Source: Phycisphaeraceae bacterium (GTDB taxonomy: Bacteria > Planctomycetota > Phycisphaerae > Phycisphaerales > Phycisphaeraceae). Taken from it: a stretch of 59,910 bases of DNA. This document shows positions 9,171-17,935 of this stretch, piece after piece. Within the stretch, counting starts at the first letter, position 1. Each line of letters opens with the position of its first letter. The position numbers were made by a program, and so were the translations under genes. The stretch is taken from positions 1-59,910 of the forward strand of contig JAFIFY010000052.1 of assembly GCA_020831765.1 (NCBI GenBank), in the 5' to 3' direction. A model generated the notes under the pieces. It saw only the letters and a program-made list of their open reading frames with translations, did not search any database and was not told where the DNA came from.

Positions 9171-9461
9171 TCATTTGAATCGTTCGACGGCCTGCTGAAC
9201 GGAGTCTCGGAACGCGTTCCATGTACGTTCAAACCCGTCCTTGAGATCTTGCCAGGCATCCCCGCTTGCTGATCCCAGTTCATCAAGTCGCCGGCTGACC
9301 GCATCGCGCTTCTCGCGGAGTTGATTGAGTTGCTGTTCATACTTGATTCGCGCATCGGCCTTCGCTTCCTTCGCTTTCGCCTCCAGCGAATCGATCCGCG
9401 CGTTCAATTGATCGATTTGCGCCTTGAACTTTTCGACATACGCATCGCGTTCCTTGGACAT
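9171..9461 (-). CDS. Small coiled-coil protein, Sll1863-like stress family
   Basis: The 96-residue product is almost entirely charged helix with heptad spacing: KFKAQIDQLNARIDSLEAKA, then a second helix ending QLREKRDAVSRRLDEL. The tail GDAWQDLKDGFERTWNAFRD is amphipathic. This layout matches small coiled-coil proteins annotated as Sll1863-type stress proteins. It has no signal peptide and is probably cytoplasmic. GAGGAAACACTT before the ATG is a good ribosome binding site. The specific role is not known; the family assignment rests on overall character and the C-terminal pattern. Confidence 0.75.
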   Translation of the reverse strand: MSKERDAYVEKFKAQIDQLNARIDSLEAKAKEAKADARIKYEQQLNQLREKRDAVSRRLDELGSASGDAWQDLKDGFERTWNAFRDSVQQAVERFK

Positions 9462-9584
9462 AAGTGTTTCCTCATTGTTGATCGCACAACACTTTGCCGA
9501 ATCACTAATCCCTATGCATTGTCACCACACTTCATGCGTGGGTCAAATAGAGTATGGCCTTCCAACCGGAGCCGCCATCATGAT

Positions 9585-9734
9585 TCAGCACAAGAGTGCG
9601 TCCCGCTGCTTGAGATCGCCCGCCGCCGGGGCTTCGTCACCGATGGCCAGCACGCCCAGTTGCTTCTTGACCTCGAAGAGATCGCCAAGATGCTCTCTGG
9701 ACTGATCAATGGTCTGGAGAAGCGGACGACTTGA
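9585..9734 (+). pseudogene. 3' remnant of a four-helix-bundle (23S rRNA intervening-sequence type) protein gene
   Basis: The frame ending at 9734 translates as AQECVPLLEIARRRGFV, then HAQLLLDLEEIAKMLSGLI and NGLEKRTT. This is the last half of the small four-helix-bundle family, whose members end in a LEEIGRMLSGLIRSL-type helix. The first two helices, with the usual RAAVSI-NIAEG region, are missing in all three plus-strand frames between 9462 and 9585. No start codon with a ribosome binding site lies at a suitable place. The fragment is therefore a decayed or truncated copy. The rest of the 376 bp gap (9462-9837) shows nothing else convincing. Confidence 0.6.
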
Positions 9735-9837
9735 TGCGGCTTGCGGTGAACGGAATACCCGGGGCAGGCGTCTGGACATGAAACTTCTGACCCCGTTGAC
9801 GGCTCAGAATCGGCGATCCAAGGCGCGACGAGACGCA

Positions 9838-12800
9838 TCACTTGAGTTTGATGCTGATGATCTTCCACGGCTGGTAGGGGATCGACAGGAGATCGCCATC
9901 CCGCGGAATCGGCTCGCCCTCGTCTTCAAGCCCGTTGCAGAAGACCGCCTGATGGAAAGGCACGTTCACGCGGACCCTGGCCTCTCCCCGGCCGCCGTGC
10001 CGTTCGAAGAATCGCAGCACCAGGCCATCGTCATCCTCGGCCTTCTTGACGGTGTCCAACAGCAGATTCTCATCGTTGACCTCGAACCAGACCACCGGGG
10101 CACCTCCGCCGCGCCCCCAGACCATCGGGTGGTTGAATCGCACGGCCTCGGCCACGACACCACCGATTCGCCAGTCCCCGATATGGGGAAACACCGCATA
10201 GCTGAAGCGATGTTCGCCCTGATCGGCGTCGGGATCGGGATGCGCGGGCGCGCGTAGCAGGCTGATGTGGATTCGATGGCCGCGCGTCGAATAGCCGTAC
10301 TTGCAGTCGGTCAGCAGCGCAACACCAAAGCCGTGCTCGGAGAGATCGGCCCATCGGTGTCCGGGCACTTCGAATCGCGCCAGATCATGGCTGGTGTTGT
10401 AATGGGTCGGCCTCTCGACGGCGTGGAACTGCATTTCATACGTCGCATTCATCGCCAGCACATTGACCGGGAACGCGACCTTCAGGAACTTGTGCGATTC
10501 GTGCCAGTCGGCGCGGCAATGAATCTCAAGGCGTCGGCTCCACGAATCCAACCGCACGGCGAAATCGATGCGGCTGCGCTTGCCCACCGGTCGGCCGAAC
10601 GCGACCTCAGCACGCAGCGATGAAGCAGTCACCACCTCGCACCGATCGGCCGGCGGGCAAGGTGCCGCCGTTTCCAGGTGTGGCGGCTCGACATCCCAGG
10701 CATCCCAGGCCGTGGGACGATCGTCGTAAAGCTCCATGATGTTGCCCGGCTCGGCCATGGCCTGGCGGCCGGAGAACTTCTCGATCAGGGAAACAAGCCG
10801 GCCATCCCTGTCCAGGACGGCCCGCAGGACCTGGTTTTCCAGAGTGATGGTCGCCGCGGCGGCATCCTCCCGCACGATCACCGGGTCATCGGCTTCCACC
10901 ACCCGGCCGATGCCCATGCCCGCCGACTCGGCCACGACCAGGCCACCGTCAGGATGCTCGGCCACCTCACGGCGACACACACTGACGGTGTTGATTGGCA
11001 CCAGACGATTTCCCTTGCCACTGACCGCATCGGCGGCCGATTTGCGCATGGGTTCAGCCTCGGCGAAGAAGGCTTCGAACTGCCGCGCGGCATCTTCATA
11101 GACCTGCCCGATGCTGCTGCCAGGAAGTATGTCGTGAAACTGGTTGAGCAGCAGCGTATGCCAGAGTGCATCCACGGCCGCGTGGTCGTAACCGGTCAGG
11201 CCCAGGCGATGTCCGACCGCACTGAGCAGTTCCAGATCATGGAGCATCACCTCACCATATCGGTTGTTGCGTTTGGTCAAGCCCTGGCTGGTGTAGGTAC
11301 CGCGATGCAGCTCAAAATAAAGCTCGCCCACCACCGAAAGTCGATCCTTCGTCTCCGCTTCCAGCACATCGAAAAACTCATCCGATGAGCGAATCGCCGT
11401 TCGGGGGAGGCCCTGCAAGTCGCGTGCGCGGCGAAGGTATTCGAGCATCTGTCGCGTCGGCCCGCCTCCGCCATCGCCGTGCCCGAAGAGCATGTACGAA
11501 TGGCGGCTGCGATCGAAATCCTTGTGGTTGGCCGCGTTGAAACGAAGCTCCCTGATGCTCACGACCGCGTTGTAGGTATCGGCCGGCGGGAAGTGTGCCA
11601 GGACCGAACTGCCGTCCACCGCCACCCAGTCGAAGGTGTGCGTGTGCGGCTTGTTGAAGTAGTTCCAACTCAGTTTCTGCGTCAGGAATCGGGCGATATC
11701 ACAATGCCGCATGATCTGGGGCAACTGGCCGTTATAGCCGAATACATCCGGATTCCAGAACTCCCGACATCGCCGGCCGAACCGCTTCTGAAAATATCGC
11801 TGCCCATAGAGAAACTGCCGGATGAGCGATTCGCCCGATGGGATGTTGCAGTCCGGCTCGATCCATGTTCCGCCCACCGGCACCCATTGGCCCCTTTTGA
11901 AGGCCGCCTGGATCCGCGCGAACAGGTCGGGATCATGACGCTCGATGGTGTCATACTGATACGCCTGCGAACAGGCGAACTTGTATTCCGGGTACTCTTC
12001 CATGTAGCGCGTGGCCGTGCCGAAGCTTCGCTGGCACTTGCGCGTGGTCTCGGCCAGGGGCCACAGCCAGGCCGTGTCGATGTGGGCGTGGCCGATCGCG
12101 GAAAGCTCATGAACCGACGATGCATTGCCACGCTGGAAGAGCGCCTGAAGAATTCGATGGGCCTCGGGCCAAGTCGCGGCGTCTTCCTCATCGATCTCGT
12201 TGGCGAAGCGGTTCATCTCAAAGAGCAACTCGCCGGCGAACGTTCGGTCGATGCTTCCCTGATCCTCACTGAGTGAGTCTTCCAGGTCGGAAAGGAACTT
12301 CAGATCATGATGGATCGTCCACGCCAGGGAATCGAACACGCCGATCTGGGCACGATCGAGAATAAAAGGGCTCAAGGATGCGAACGCGCCCTTGCCCTGC
12401 TTGCCCACGCCGAAGTTCTTGTTGCAGGCCGTCTCCAACTCGAAGGTCAACTCAGCACCGTCCTCCGCCTCATGGACGAGCGTGGCCTCCGGCCGCGCCT
12501 GGCCTTCGCCGGCGTTGAGGCCCTGCAACGCCCGGCCATGGACCCAGAGCGTGTTCTCACTGTGGGTGCTCCAGAGCAGGTCCACCCGGCGCCCCGCCCA
12601 TTCGGTGGGCACGGTCGCCCGGGCCTTGAACCAGAACGTGTGCCAGGGCGGCCCAAGCTGCATGCCCAGGTTCGCCGGCGCGTAATCCAATTTCATCGCC
12701 TCGGCGTAACCGATGCGCTGTTCGATCGGGCCGGCGACGAGCAGTGAATCCAGCGGCCGCGTCTGGGGGTAGATGCGCTGGGCAAAGCGGTCGGCAAGCT

Positions 12801-12840
12801 GGGCGATGCGCTTACGGGTGTATTGGGGATGGCGAAGCAT
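9838..12840 (-). CDS. Alpha-mannosidase, glycoside hydrolase family 38
   Basis: The 1000-residue protein has the standard GH38 layout: an N-terminal beta domain, a catalytic domain from about residue 240, a helical middle domain, and beta domains to the C-terminus. GHAHIDTAWLWP supplies the zinc-binding His and Asp, FWNPDVFGYNGQ (about residue 360) the nucleophile Asp, and GHGDGGGGP the later zinc His. The family removes terminal alpha-mannosyl residues with retention. No signal peptide is seen, so it is probably cytoplasmic and acts on imported oligosaccharides. That would fit the sugar ABC genes at 4.5-8.1 kb, although they are not in the same operon. The ATG at 12840 has only a weak ribosome binding site. 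Confidence 0.95.
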   Translation of the reverse strand: MLRHPQYTRKRIAQLADRFAQRIYPQTRPLDSLLVAGPIEQRIGYAEAMKLDYAPANLGMQLGPPWHTFWFKARATVPTEWAGRRVDLLWSTHSENTLWVHGRALQGLNAGEGQARPEATLVHEAEDGAELTFELETACNKNFGVGKQGKGAFASLSPFILDRAQIGVFDSLAWTIHHDLKFLSDLEDSLSEDQGSIDRTFAGELLFEMNRFANEIDEEDAATWPEAHRILQALFQRGNASSVHELSAIGHAHIDTAWLWPLAETTRKCQRSFGTATRYMEEYPEYKFACSQAYQYDTIERHDPDLFARIQAAFKRGQWVPVGGTWIEPDCNIPSGESLIRQFLYGQRYFQKRFGRRCREFWNPDVFGYNGQLPQIMRHCDIARFLTQKLSWNYFNKPHTHTFDWVAVDGSSVLAHFPPADTYNAVVSIRELRFNAANHKDFDRSRHSYMLFGHGDGGGGPTRQMLEYLRRARDLQGLPRTAIRSSDEFFDVLEAETKDRLSVVGELYFELHRGTYTSQGLTKRNNRYGEVMLHDLELLSAVGHRLGLTGYDHAAVDALWHTLLLNQFHDILPGSSIGQVYEDAARQFEAFFAEAEPMRKSAADAVSGKGNRLVPINTVSVCRREVAEHPDGGLVVAESAGMGIGRVVEADDPVIVREDAAAATITLENQVLRAVLDRDGRLVSLIEKFSGRQAMAEPGNIMELYDDRPTAWDAWDVEPPHLETAAPCPPADRCEVVTASSLRAEVAFGRPVGKRSRIDFAVRLDSWSRRLEIHCRADWHESHKFLKVAFPVNVLAMNATYEMQFHAVERPTHYNTSHDLARFEVPGHRWADLSEHGFGVALLTDCKYGYSTRGHRIHISLLRAPAHPDPDADQGEHRFSYAVFPHIGDWRIGGVVAEAVRFNHPMVWGRGGGAPVVWFEVNDENLLLDTVKKAEDDDGLVLRFFERHGGRGEARVRVNVPFHQAVFCNGLEDEGEPIPRDGDLLSIPYQPWKIISIKLK

Positions 12841-12927
12841 GGGCGATCTCGGTAACCGGGAGCGTAAATCACGAAAAGCCGGATTCTATCGACCAAACCG
12901 CTTCGTTCGCGCGTTCGCCCAGCGCCG

Positions 12928-13845
12928 TCAATCCTGCAACGAAAGCTCGGGGACGCCCACATCGAATCGCAACTGGGCCTCCTCCAGATCGAGACGGCCG
13001 TCGTAGAGCTCGCCCGCCGCCAGCAGATATTCCACCGCCTTGGCCAGCGCCCGGGCGTAGCGGCTCTGCGATTGATCGCACGCCTTGACCGCCGCGACGA
13101 TCCGTTCCGGCTGGATCACCGAGCCGTGCTGAATGGACCGCGCAATCCGGATCAACTCATCTTCACGATCGTAAAACCGCTTCCCGATCAGGTACTTGTT
13201 GACCTTGGCCTGGTCCCATTGCGCGGCGAGCCGGGCATACTGCTCCAGGCGCTTGGGAAAGGTCTGCATGCCCTTGAAGAAGGCATCCAGCCAGGGCTGG
13301 ATATTGTGGTGGTCCGGCTTGATGGTGTGCATCGCGATCAGCGCTCGGCGCAGCAGCACACGGAAGTATTCCTCCAGCTTCGCCTGACCATCCGAGACTG
13401 GCGTCGCCAGGGTCGCGGCGGTAAAGGGATCGGCATTGGGGCCGCTTCCGCCGCCGTATATCTCGCGAAAGGCCATGATGTCCTGCATGATTTTGGACTC
13501 ATTGGCCTCATCCTCCTGGCGGCCTGAATCATCATCGCCCTGCCAGCACTTGGTGATGGGCTTGGTCAGGCGATCGGCGGATCGATGGGTCAGCGAGCCG
13601 AGCACGAAGGCCAGCTTTCGCATCGTCAGAGGATCGCGCTGACCTTCGGGCAGCCGCGCCTGCTCACCGGCCCACTGGATGACCTGGGCCGACCACAGAT
13701 CGGCGGTTCGCGTGACCGAGCCCATGTGGGCATCGTCGCGAAACTCGGCCATCAGCACCTTGAAGGTCGGGTGAATTTCCGGATGCGGCATGGACAGCCG
13801 GAAGACATCATCACAGATGGCCAGATGGGCGATATGGTCGGACAT
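12928..13845 (-). CDS. Uncharacterised 305-residue helical protein
   Basis: This is probably a cytoplasmic, mainly alpha-helical protein without signal peptide or membrane span. It has several histidines near the start (SDHIAHLAICDDVF) and near residue 85 (GSLTHRSADRLTKPI), which could bind a metal. That arrangement is faintly like zinc-dependent phospholipase C-type helical proteins, but the match is too weak to name. An acidic linker follows near residues 105-120. It lies 87 bp upstream of the alpha-mannosidase gene on the same strand, so the two may share a transcript. The ATG at 13845 lacks a strong ribosome binding site. Confidence 0.65.
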   Translation of the reverse strand: MSDHIAHLAICDDVFRLSMPHPEIHPTFKVLMAEFRDDAHMGSVTRTADLWSAQVIQWAGEQARLPEGQRDPLTMRKLAFVLGSLTHRSADRLTKPITKCWQGDDDSGRQEDEANESKIMQDIMAFREIYGGGSGPNADPFTAATLATPVSDGQAKLEEYFRVLLRRALIAMHTIKPDHHNIQPWLDAFFKGMQTFPKRLEQYARLAAQWDQAKVNKYLIGKRFYDREDELIRIARSIQHGSVIQPERIVAAVKACDQSQSRYARALAKAVEYLLAAGELYDGRLDLEEAQLRFDVGVPELSLQD

Positions 13846-14063
13846 GGGGGCATGTTAGCGGATCGGATCGCGAGGTGGACCCACTCGGGCCGCCAAGAAT
13901 CCCGGCCGCGCTGCGGATACCATGGGGACGGACCCCGGCCAAACCGTAGCGCCGGGAAACGGGGGTTTTCGGCCACAGAATGCGACAGCTTCTGTCCGCC
14001 GCCCCCCGCCCATCATCCAGATTGATCTCCACCCCAGCCCCTTGTCGCCGGTATGCTTACCCG

Positions 14064-15692
14064 ATGCCCGAAACCCGCTCGGTCTATCTCGAAACCTTCG
14101 GCTGCCAGATGAACGTGCTGGACTCGCAGCTTGTGCGCGGCCAGCTTCAGGCTCTGGGCTATCGCTTTACCGATGACTGGAAGCGGGCCGATGTGGTGCT
14201 CTACAACACCTGCTCGGTCCGGGAGCACGCCGAGAGCAAGGTTTACAGCCGCATCGGCCTGGTGGGCAAGCACAAGCGCAGACGGCCCGACCAGGTGCTG
14301 GGGGTGATCGGTTGCATGGCCGAGCGCGATGGCGAGGACATGCTTCGACGCTATCCGCAGGTGGACCTGCTTTGCGGACCCGGTGAGCTGGACAAGGTTC
14401 CGATGCTGATCGACAACGTCCTGCGCACCCGCCTGGGCGAACCGATCCGGGTGCCTGGGCAAGCCACGGCCACGGCAGCGCCGCCGGGTGACGCGACCGG
14501 TGCGGGCAATCGTGCCGTTCAGCCGGCCAGAGTCGCACTTCAAGGCAACACCCATCGGCGAAGCTCAACGCTGGCCGCGGCCGAAGACCAGCTCGAGATG
14601 CTCGATCTGGCGCGGGCGTTCTCGCCGGATGACAACGAGCGATCGGCTTATGTCCGCATCACGCGCGGCTGCAACAAGTTCTGCACCTACTGTGTCGTGC
14701 CCCGCACGCGCGGCCGCGAAATCCATCGACCACCGGCCCACATCATTGATGAATGCAAGCGCCTTGTGGAAGCCGGGGTCGTCGAGATCACCCTCCTGGG
14801 CCAGACGGTCAACCACTACCACTTCGATGAGGCATCGGCCGTGATGCTCAATGGCGTAGTCCAGCCGCAGATCGGCGCTACCGTCGGCGCTGCGGGCCCG
14901 CGACTCGAGCCCGGTCGCGAGGTGACTCGTTTTTCCGATCTGCTCGAGCGGATTCATGACCAGGTGCCGGAACTGGCCAGACTGCGATTCGTCACCAGCT
15001 TCCCGCGCGATTTTGGCGATGACATCCTGGATGTGATCGCCCGGTGCCCGCGCATCTGCCGATACCTGCATCTTCCGGCCCAGTCCGGCTCCAATCGCAT
15101 GCTCAAGGCGATGAACCGGGGTTACACGGTCGAGGAATACCTTGACCTGGTCGATCGCATCCGCGCCAAGCTGCCTGATGCGACGATCGCCGGCGACTTG
15201 ATCTGCGGCTTCTGCGGCGAGACCGAGGAAGACCATCAAGCGACGATTCGCCTGCTGGAGCGAGCGCGTTACAAGAACTGCTTTATTTTCAAGTACAGCC
15301 CCCGGCCCGGCACCGCCGCGCACGAGCGAATGCCCGATGATGTGCCCGATGCGGTCAAGCGGCGTCGCAATCAGGAACTGCTCGAAACGCAGAGCCGGAT
15401 CAGCCGGGAGATTCACGAAGCGCAGGTCGGGCGCGTGCATCGCGTGTTCGTTGAGTCGATCAGTGCCCGTGAGCGTCGATCGGCCAATCGGGCCGACCCC
15501 TCGGTGACGCTCAACTGGGCCGCGCCCAGGGATGTGCTGCAACTCTGCGGCCGCACGGCCGGCGATCTGATCGTGATGTTCGAAGCCGAGGAATCGCTGG
15601 TCGGCTCGATCGTGGATGTGAAGATCCAGCGGGCCGCGCCACTGGCGCTGTTCGGTGAACGGGTTGGCCGACCGGCGACCGTGGCCGGGTGA
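14064..15692 (+). CDS. miaB: tRNA-2-methylthio-N6-dimethylallyladenosine synthase
   Basis: This radical SAM methylthiotransferase adds the 2-methylthio group to i6A37 in tRNAs reading codons that begin with U. The N-terminal domain has the three cluster cysteines in TFGCQMN, NTCSVREHAESK and VIGCMAER. The radical SAM motif CNKFCTYC is at residues about 201-208, and a TRAM-like domain closes the protein. Two insertions are unusual: an Ala/Pro-rich linker of about 60 residues between the first two domains, and about 45 residues after LLGQTVNHYHFD. ATG at 14064 opens directly on the conserved YLETFGCQ strand; a frame extending upstream to 13980 adds only non-homologous residues. It is followed closely by a GNAT gene. 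Confidence 0.95.
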   Translation: MPETRSVYLETFGCQMNVLDSQLVRGQLQALGYRFTDDWKRADVVLYNTCSVREHAESKVYSRIGLVGKHKRRRPDQVLGVIGCMAERDGEDMLRRYPQVDLLCGPGELDKVPMLIDNVLRTRLGEPIRVPGQATATAAPPGDATGAGNRAVQPARVALQGNTHRRSSTLAAAEDQLEMLDLARAFSPDDNERSAYVRITRGCNKFCTYCVVPRTRGREIHRPPAHIIDECKRLVEAGVVEITLLGQTVNHYHFDEASAVMLNGVVQPQIGATVGAAGPRLEPGREVTRFSDLLERIHDQVPELARLRFVTSFPRDFGDDILDVIARCPRICRYLHLPAQSGSNRMLKAMNRGYTVEEYLDLVDRIRAKLPDATIAGDLICGFCGETEEDHQATIRLLERARYKNCFIFKYSPRPGTAAHERMPDDVPDAVKRRRNQELLETQSRISREIHEAQVGRVHRVFVESISARERRSANRADPSVTLNWAAPRDVLQLCGRTAGDLIVMFEAEESLVGSIVDVKIQRAAPLALFGERVGRPATVAG

Positions 15693-15705
15693 AGGGGAAC
15701 GGCGT

Positions 15706-16308
15706 TTGAAGATCGGCGAACTGGTGATTCATCGGTTCCGGGGCCAAGAGGTGGCCGCACACCTGGATGATCTGGCGCGGCTGCGGATCGAAGTCTTCCG
15801 CGAGTTTCCCTATCTCTACGATGGCGACATGGCGTACGAGCGCCGATACCTGGCCACTTACGGCGACTGCCCGGAGAGCTTTTTCGTGTTGGTGGAGGAC
15901 CAGGGCCGGATCGTCGGAGGTTCCAGCGGTCTGCCGCTGACGGTCGAGACTCCGGAAATCCAGGCGCCCTGGATCGAAAAGGGATGGGATCGTCAGGGCA
16001 TCTTCTACTTCGGCGAATCGGTTCTGCTGCCGGCCTATCGCGGCCGGGGGCTGGGCCACGTGTTCTTCGATCAGCGTGAAACGTTCGCCCGCGAACTGGG
16101 CGGCTTCACGCACGCGGCGTTCTGCGCGGTCCAGCGTCCGGAGGATCATCCCCGCCACCCCAACGATTACCGGCCTCTGGATGCGTTCTGGCGGAAGCGA
16201 GGCTACGCGCCGCGACCGGAACTGGTCGCGCATCTGTCATGGAAGGACCTGGATGAGGCTGAATCATCGCCAAAACCGCTGGTCTTCTGGCTCGGATCGT
16301 TGGCGTAG
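15706..16308 (+). CDS. GNAT-family N-acetyltransferase
   Basis: The acetyl-CoA binding region reads LLPAYRGRGLGHVFFDQRE, close to the Q/RxxGxG/A motif A of GNAT enzymes. It is preceded by the beta-strand pair FFVLVEDQGRIVGGSSG and the segment GIFYFGESV. The C-terminal DAFWRKRGYAPRPEL is a typical final helix and strand. GAAGGGG, overlapping the miaB stop codon, lies at the right distance from a TTG at 15706; a GTG at 15655 would overlap miaB by 38 bp and has no site. The gene is thus probably coupled to miaB. The acceptor is unknown. Confidence 0.85.
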   Translation: MKIGELVIHRFRGQEVAAHLDDLARLRIEVFREFPYLYDGDMAYERRYLATYGDCPESFFVLVEDQGRIVGGSSGLPLTVETPEIQAPWIEKGWDRQGIFYFGESVLLPAYRGRGLGHVFFDQRETFARELGGFTHAAFCAVQRPEDHPRHPNDYRPLDAFWRKRGYAPRPELVAHLSWKDLDEAESSPKPLVFWLGSLA

Positions 16309-16443
16309 GGCCGCATCATCACGCCGGATCACGGATCGATGACCCGCTGGGGGTTATCATCAGGCATTAAGCCCGCGCCGGACCTTCCGCGCATCAGAAG
16401 TGACAACAGCCCCTGATCTGAATACCGCCCGGAGCGATCGAAC

Positions 16444-17475
16444 ATGAGTGACGGCATGACCACTGAGACGGAGATGGACACCGATGCGATCATGGAGCGC
16501 GTCGAGGCTTTCCGCGATGCGCACTCAAGGGTCCGCGATCAGCTCAATCGGATCATGGTTGGACAGGAGAACGTCGTCGAGGGCGTCCTGATCAGCCTGT
16601 TCGCCGGCGGGCATGTCCTGCTCGAAGGCATGCCCGGCCTGGGCAAGACGCTGTTGATCCGCAGCCTGTCGCAGGCACTCAGGCTCGACTTCAACCGCGT
16701 GCAGTTCACGCCCGACCTCATGCCGGCCGACGTGACCGGGACCACGATCGTGGCCCAGGATGACGAGGGCCATCGTGAGTTCCGCTTTCAGCGAGGGCCG
16801 ATCTTCAGTCAGATACTCCTGGCCGATGAAATCAACCGCGCCACGCCCAAGACGCAGTCGGCAATGCTCGAAGCCATGCAGGAGCGAAGCGTCACGGTCG
16901 CCGGCACCACGCACATGCTGGACAAGCCGTTCTTCGTGATGGCCACGCAGAACCCGATCGAACAGGAAGGCACCTACCCCCTGCCCGAGGCCCAGCTCGA
17001 TCGCTTTTTCTTCAAGCTGCTGGTGGGCCTGGCCTCGCGTGAGCAGATGCACGAGATACTCAATCGGACGACGACGCGAATGGAGATCAAGCTCGAGCCC
17101 GTGCTGGATGGCCCGGGCATCGTCGAGTTCCAGAAGCTGGTGCGCCAGGTGCTGATCGCGCCGCATGTGCAGGACTACGCCATCCGCGCGGTACTGGGCA
17201 CCCATAACTCCAGCGAGTTCGCCACGCCCATGGTTCGTCGCTTCGTCCGCCATGGCGCTTCGCCCCGCGCGGCCCAGACGCTGGTGCTGGCCGGAAAGGT
17301 CCGGGCATTGCTCGATCACCGGGTGCATGTGAGCGTGGACGATCTGAAGCGGATCATGCAGCCGGCCATTCGCCATCGCATCCTGCTCAACTTCGAAGCC
17401 CAGGCCGAAGGCATCACGCCCGACATGATCATCGATGAAATGCTTGATATCCTGCCGGTCGAATCGATCGACTGA
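16444..17475 (+). CDS. MoxR-family AAA+ ATPase
   Basis: Walker A is GMPGLGKT (about residue 65) and Walker B is ILLADEINR. The MoxR hallmark region ATPKTQSAMLEAMQE and sensor ATQNPIEQEGTYPLPEAQLDRF follow. The lid domain runs to residue 343. MoxR ATPases are chaperone-like and usually sit beside DUF58 and von Willebrand factor A-domain genes. Here the next gene, 49 bp downstream, is a hot-dog thioesterase, so the usual partners are missing from the immediate neighbourhood. The start ATG follows a GGAG at 10-base spacing. Confidence 0.93.
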   Translation: MSDGMTTETEMDTDAIMERVEAFRDAHSRVRDQLNRIMVGQENVVEGVLISLFAGGHVLLEGMPGLGKTLLIRSLSQALRLDFNRVQFTPDLMPADVTGTTIVAQDDEGHREFRFQRGPIFSQILLADEINRATPKTQSAMLEAMQERSVTVAGTTHMLDKPFFVMATQNPIEQEGTYPLPEAQLDRFFFKLLVGLASREQMHEILNRTTTRMEIKLEPVLDGPGIVEFQKLVRQVLIAPHVQDYAIRAVLGTHNSSEFATPMVRRFVRHGASPRAAQTLVLAGKVRALLDHRVHVSVDDLKRIMQPAIRHRILLNFEAQAEGITPDMIIDEMLDILPVESID

Positions 17476-17524
17476 CCGATCCGGTCGGACAACATCCCAG
17501 AGGCTTCATCGCAAGGACAAACCC

Positions 17525-17923
17525 ATGTTCCTTTACCAGACCAGCATTCGACTGCAACACACCGACGCCGCCGGGGTCATGTATTTCGCCGCGGCGTTCA
17601 ACCTCGCCCACGATGCGTTCGAGGCGTTCATGGACCAGCACCTGCCCCTGGTTTCCATCATCCGCCAGGGTGACCACATCGTGCCCATCGTTCATGCCGA
17701 GGTGGATTTTCTCGCCCCATTGACCCTCGGTGACCGCATCGAGATTCAGATCACGCTCGCCCATCGTGGCGACAGTTCCTTCAAGCTGGCTTACGTGTTC
17801 CAGACACAGGATGGACGACCATGCGCCAAACTCGCGACCACGCACACCGTGGTGGGACGGGCCGACGGCCAATCCGCGCCGATCTTCGATGACCTTGCCC
17901 GCGCGCTGAGCCATCTTGAGTGA
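17525..17923 (+). CDS. menI: Hot-dog thioesterase, probable 1,4-dihydroxy-2-naphthoyl-CoA hydrolase
   Basis: The 132-residue product is a single 4HBT domain. The motif LQHTDAAGVMYFAAAFNLAHDAFE has the Asp and the VMYFA pattern of the cyanobacterial and plant DHNA-CoA thioesterases. It continues with HAEVDFLAPLTLGDRIEI and ends with TTHTVVGRA. It would release DHNA from its CoA ester before prenylation. The assignment combines the motif with location: it converges on menE, 12 bp apart, in a menaquinone locus otherwise lacking this step. AAGGA before the ATG sets the start. A generic YbgC/FadM-type acyl-CoA thioesterase is the alternative. Confidence 0.75.
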   Translation: MFLYQTSIRLQHTDAAGVMYFAAAFNLAHDAFEAFMDQHLPLVSIIRQGDHIVPIVHAEVDFLAPLTLGDRIEIQITLAHRGDSSFKLAYVFQTQDGRPCAKLATTHTVVGRADGQSAPIFDDLARALSHLE

Positions 17924-17935
17924 GCCCGCCTCGCT

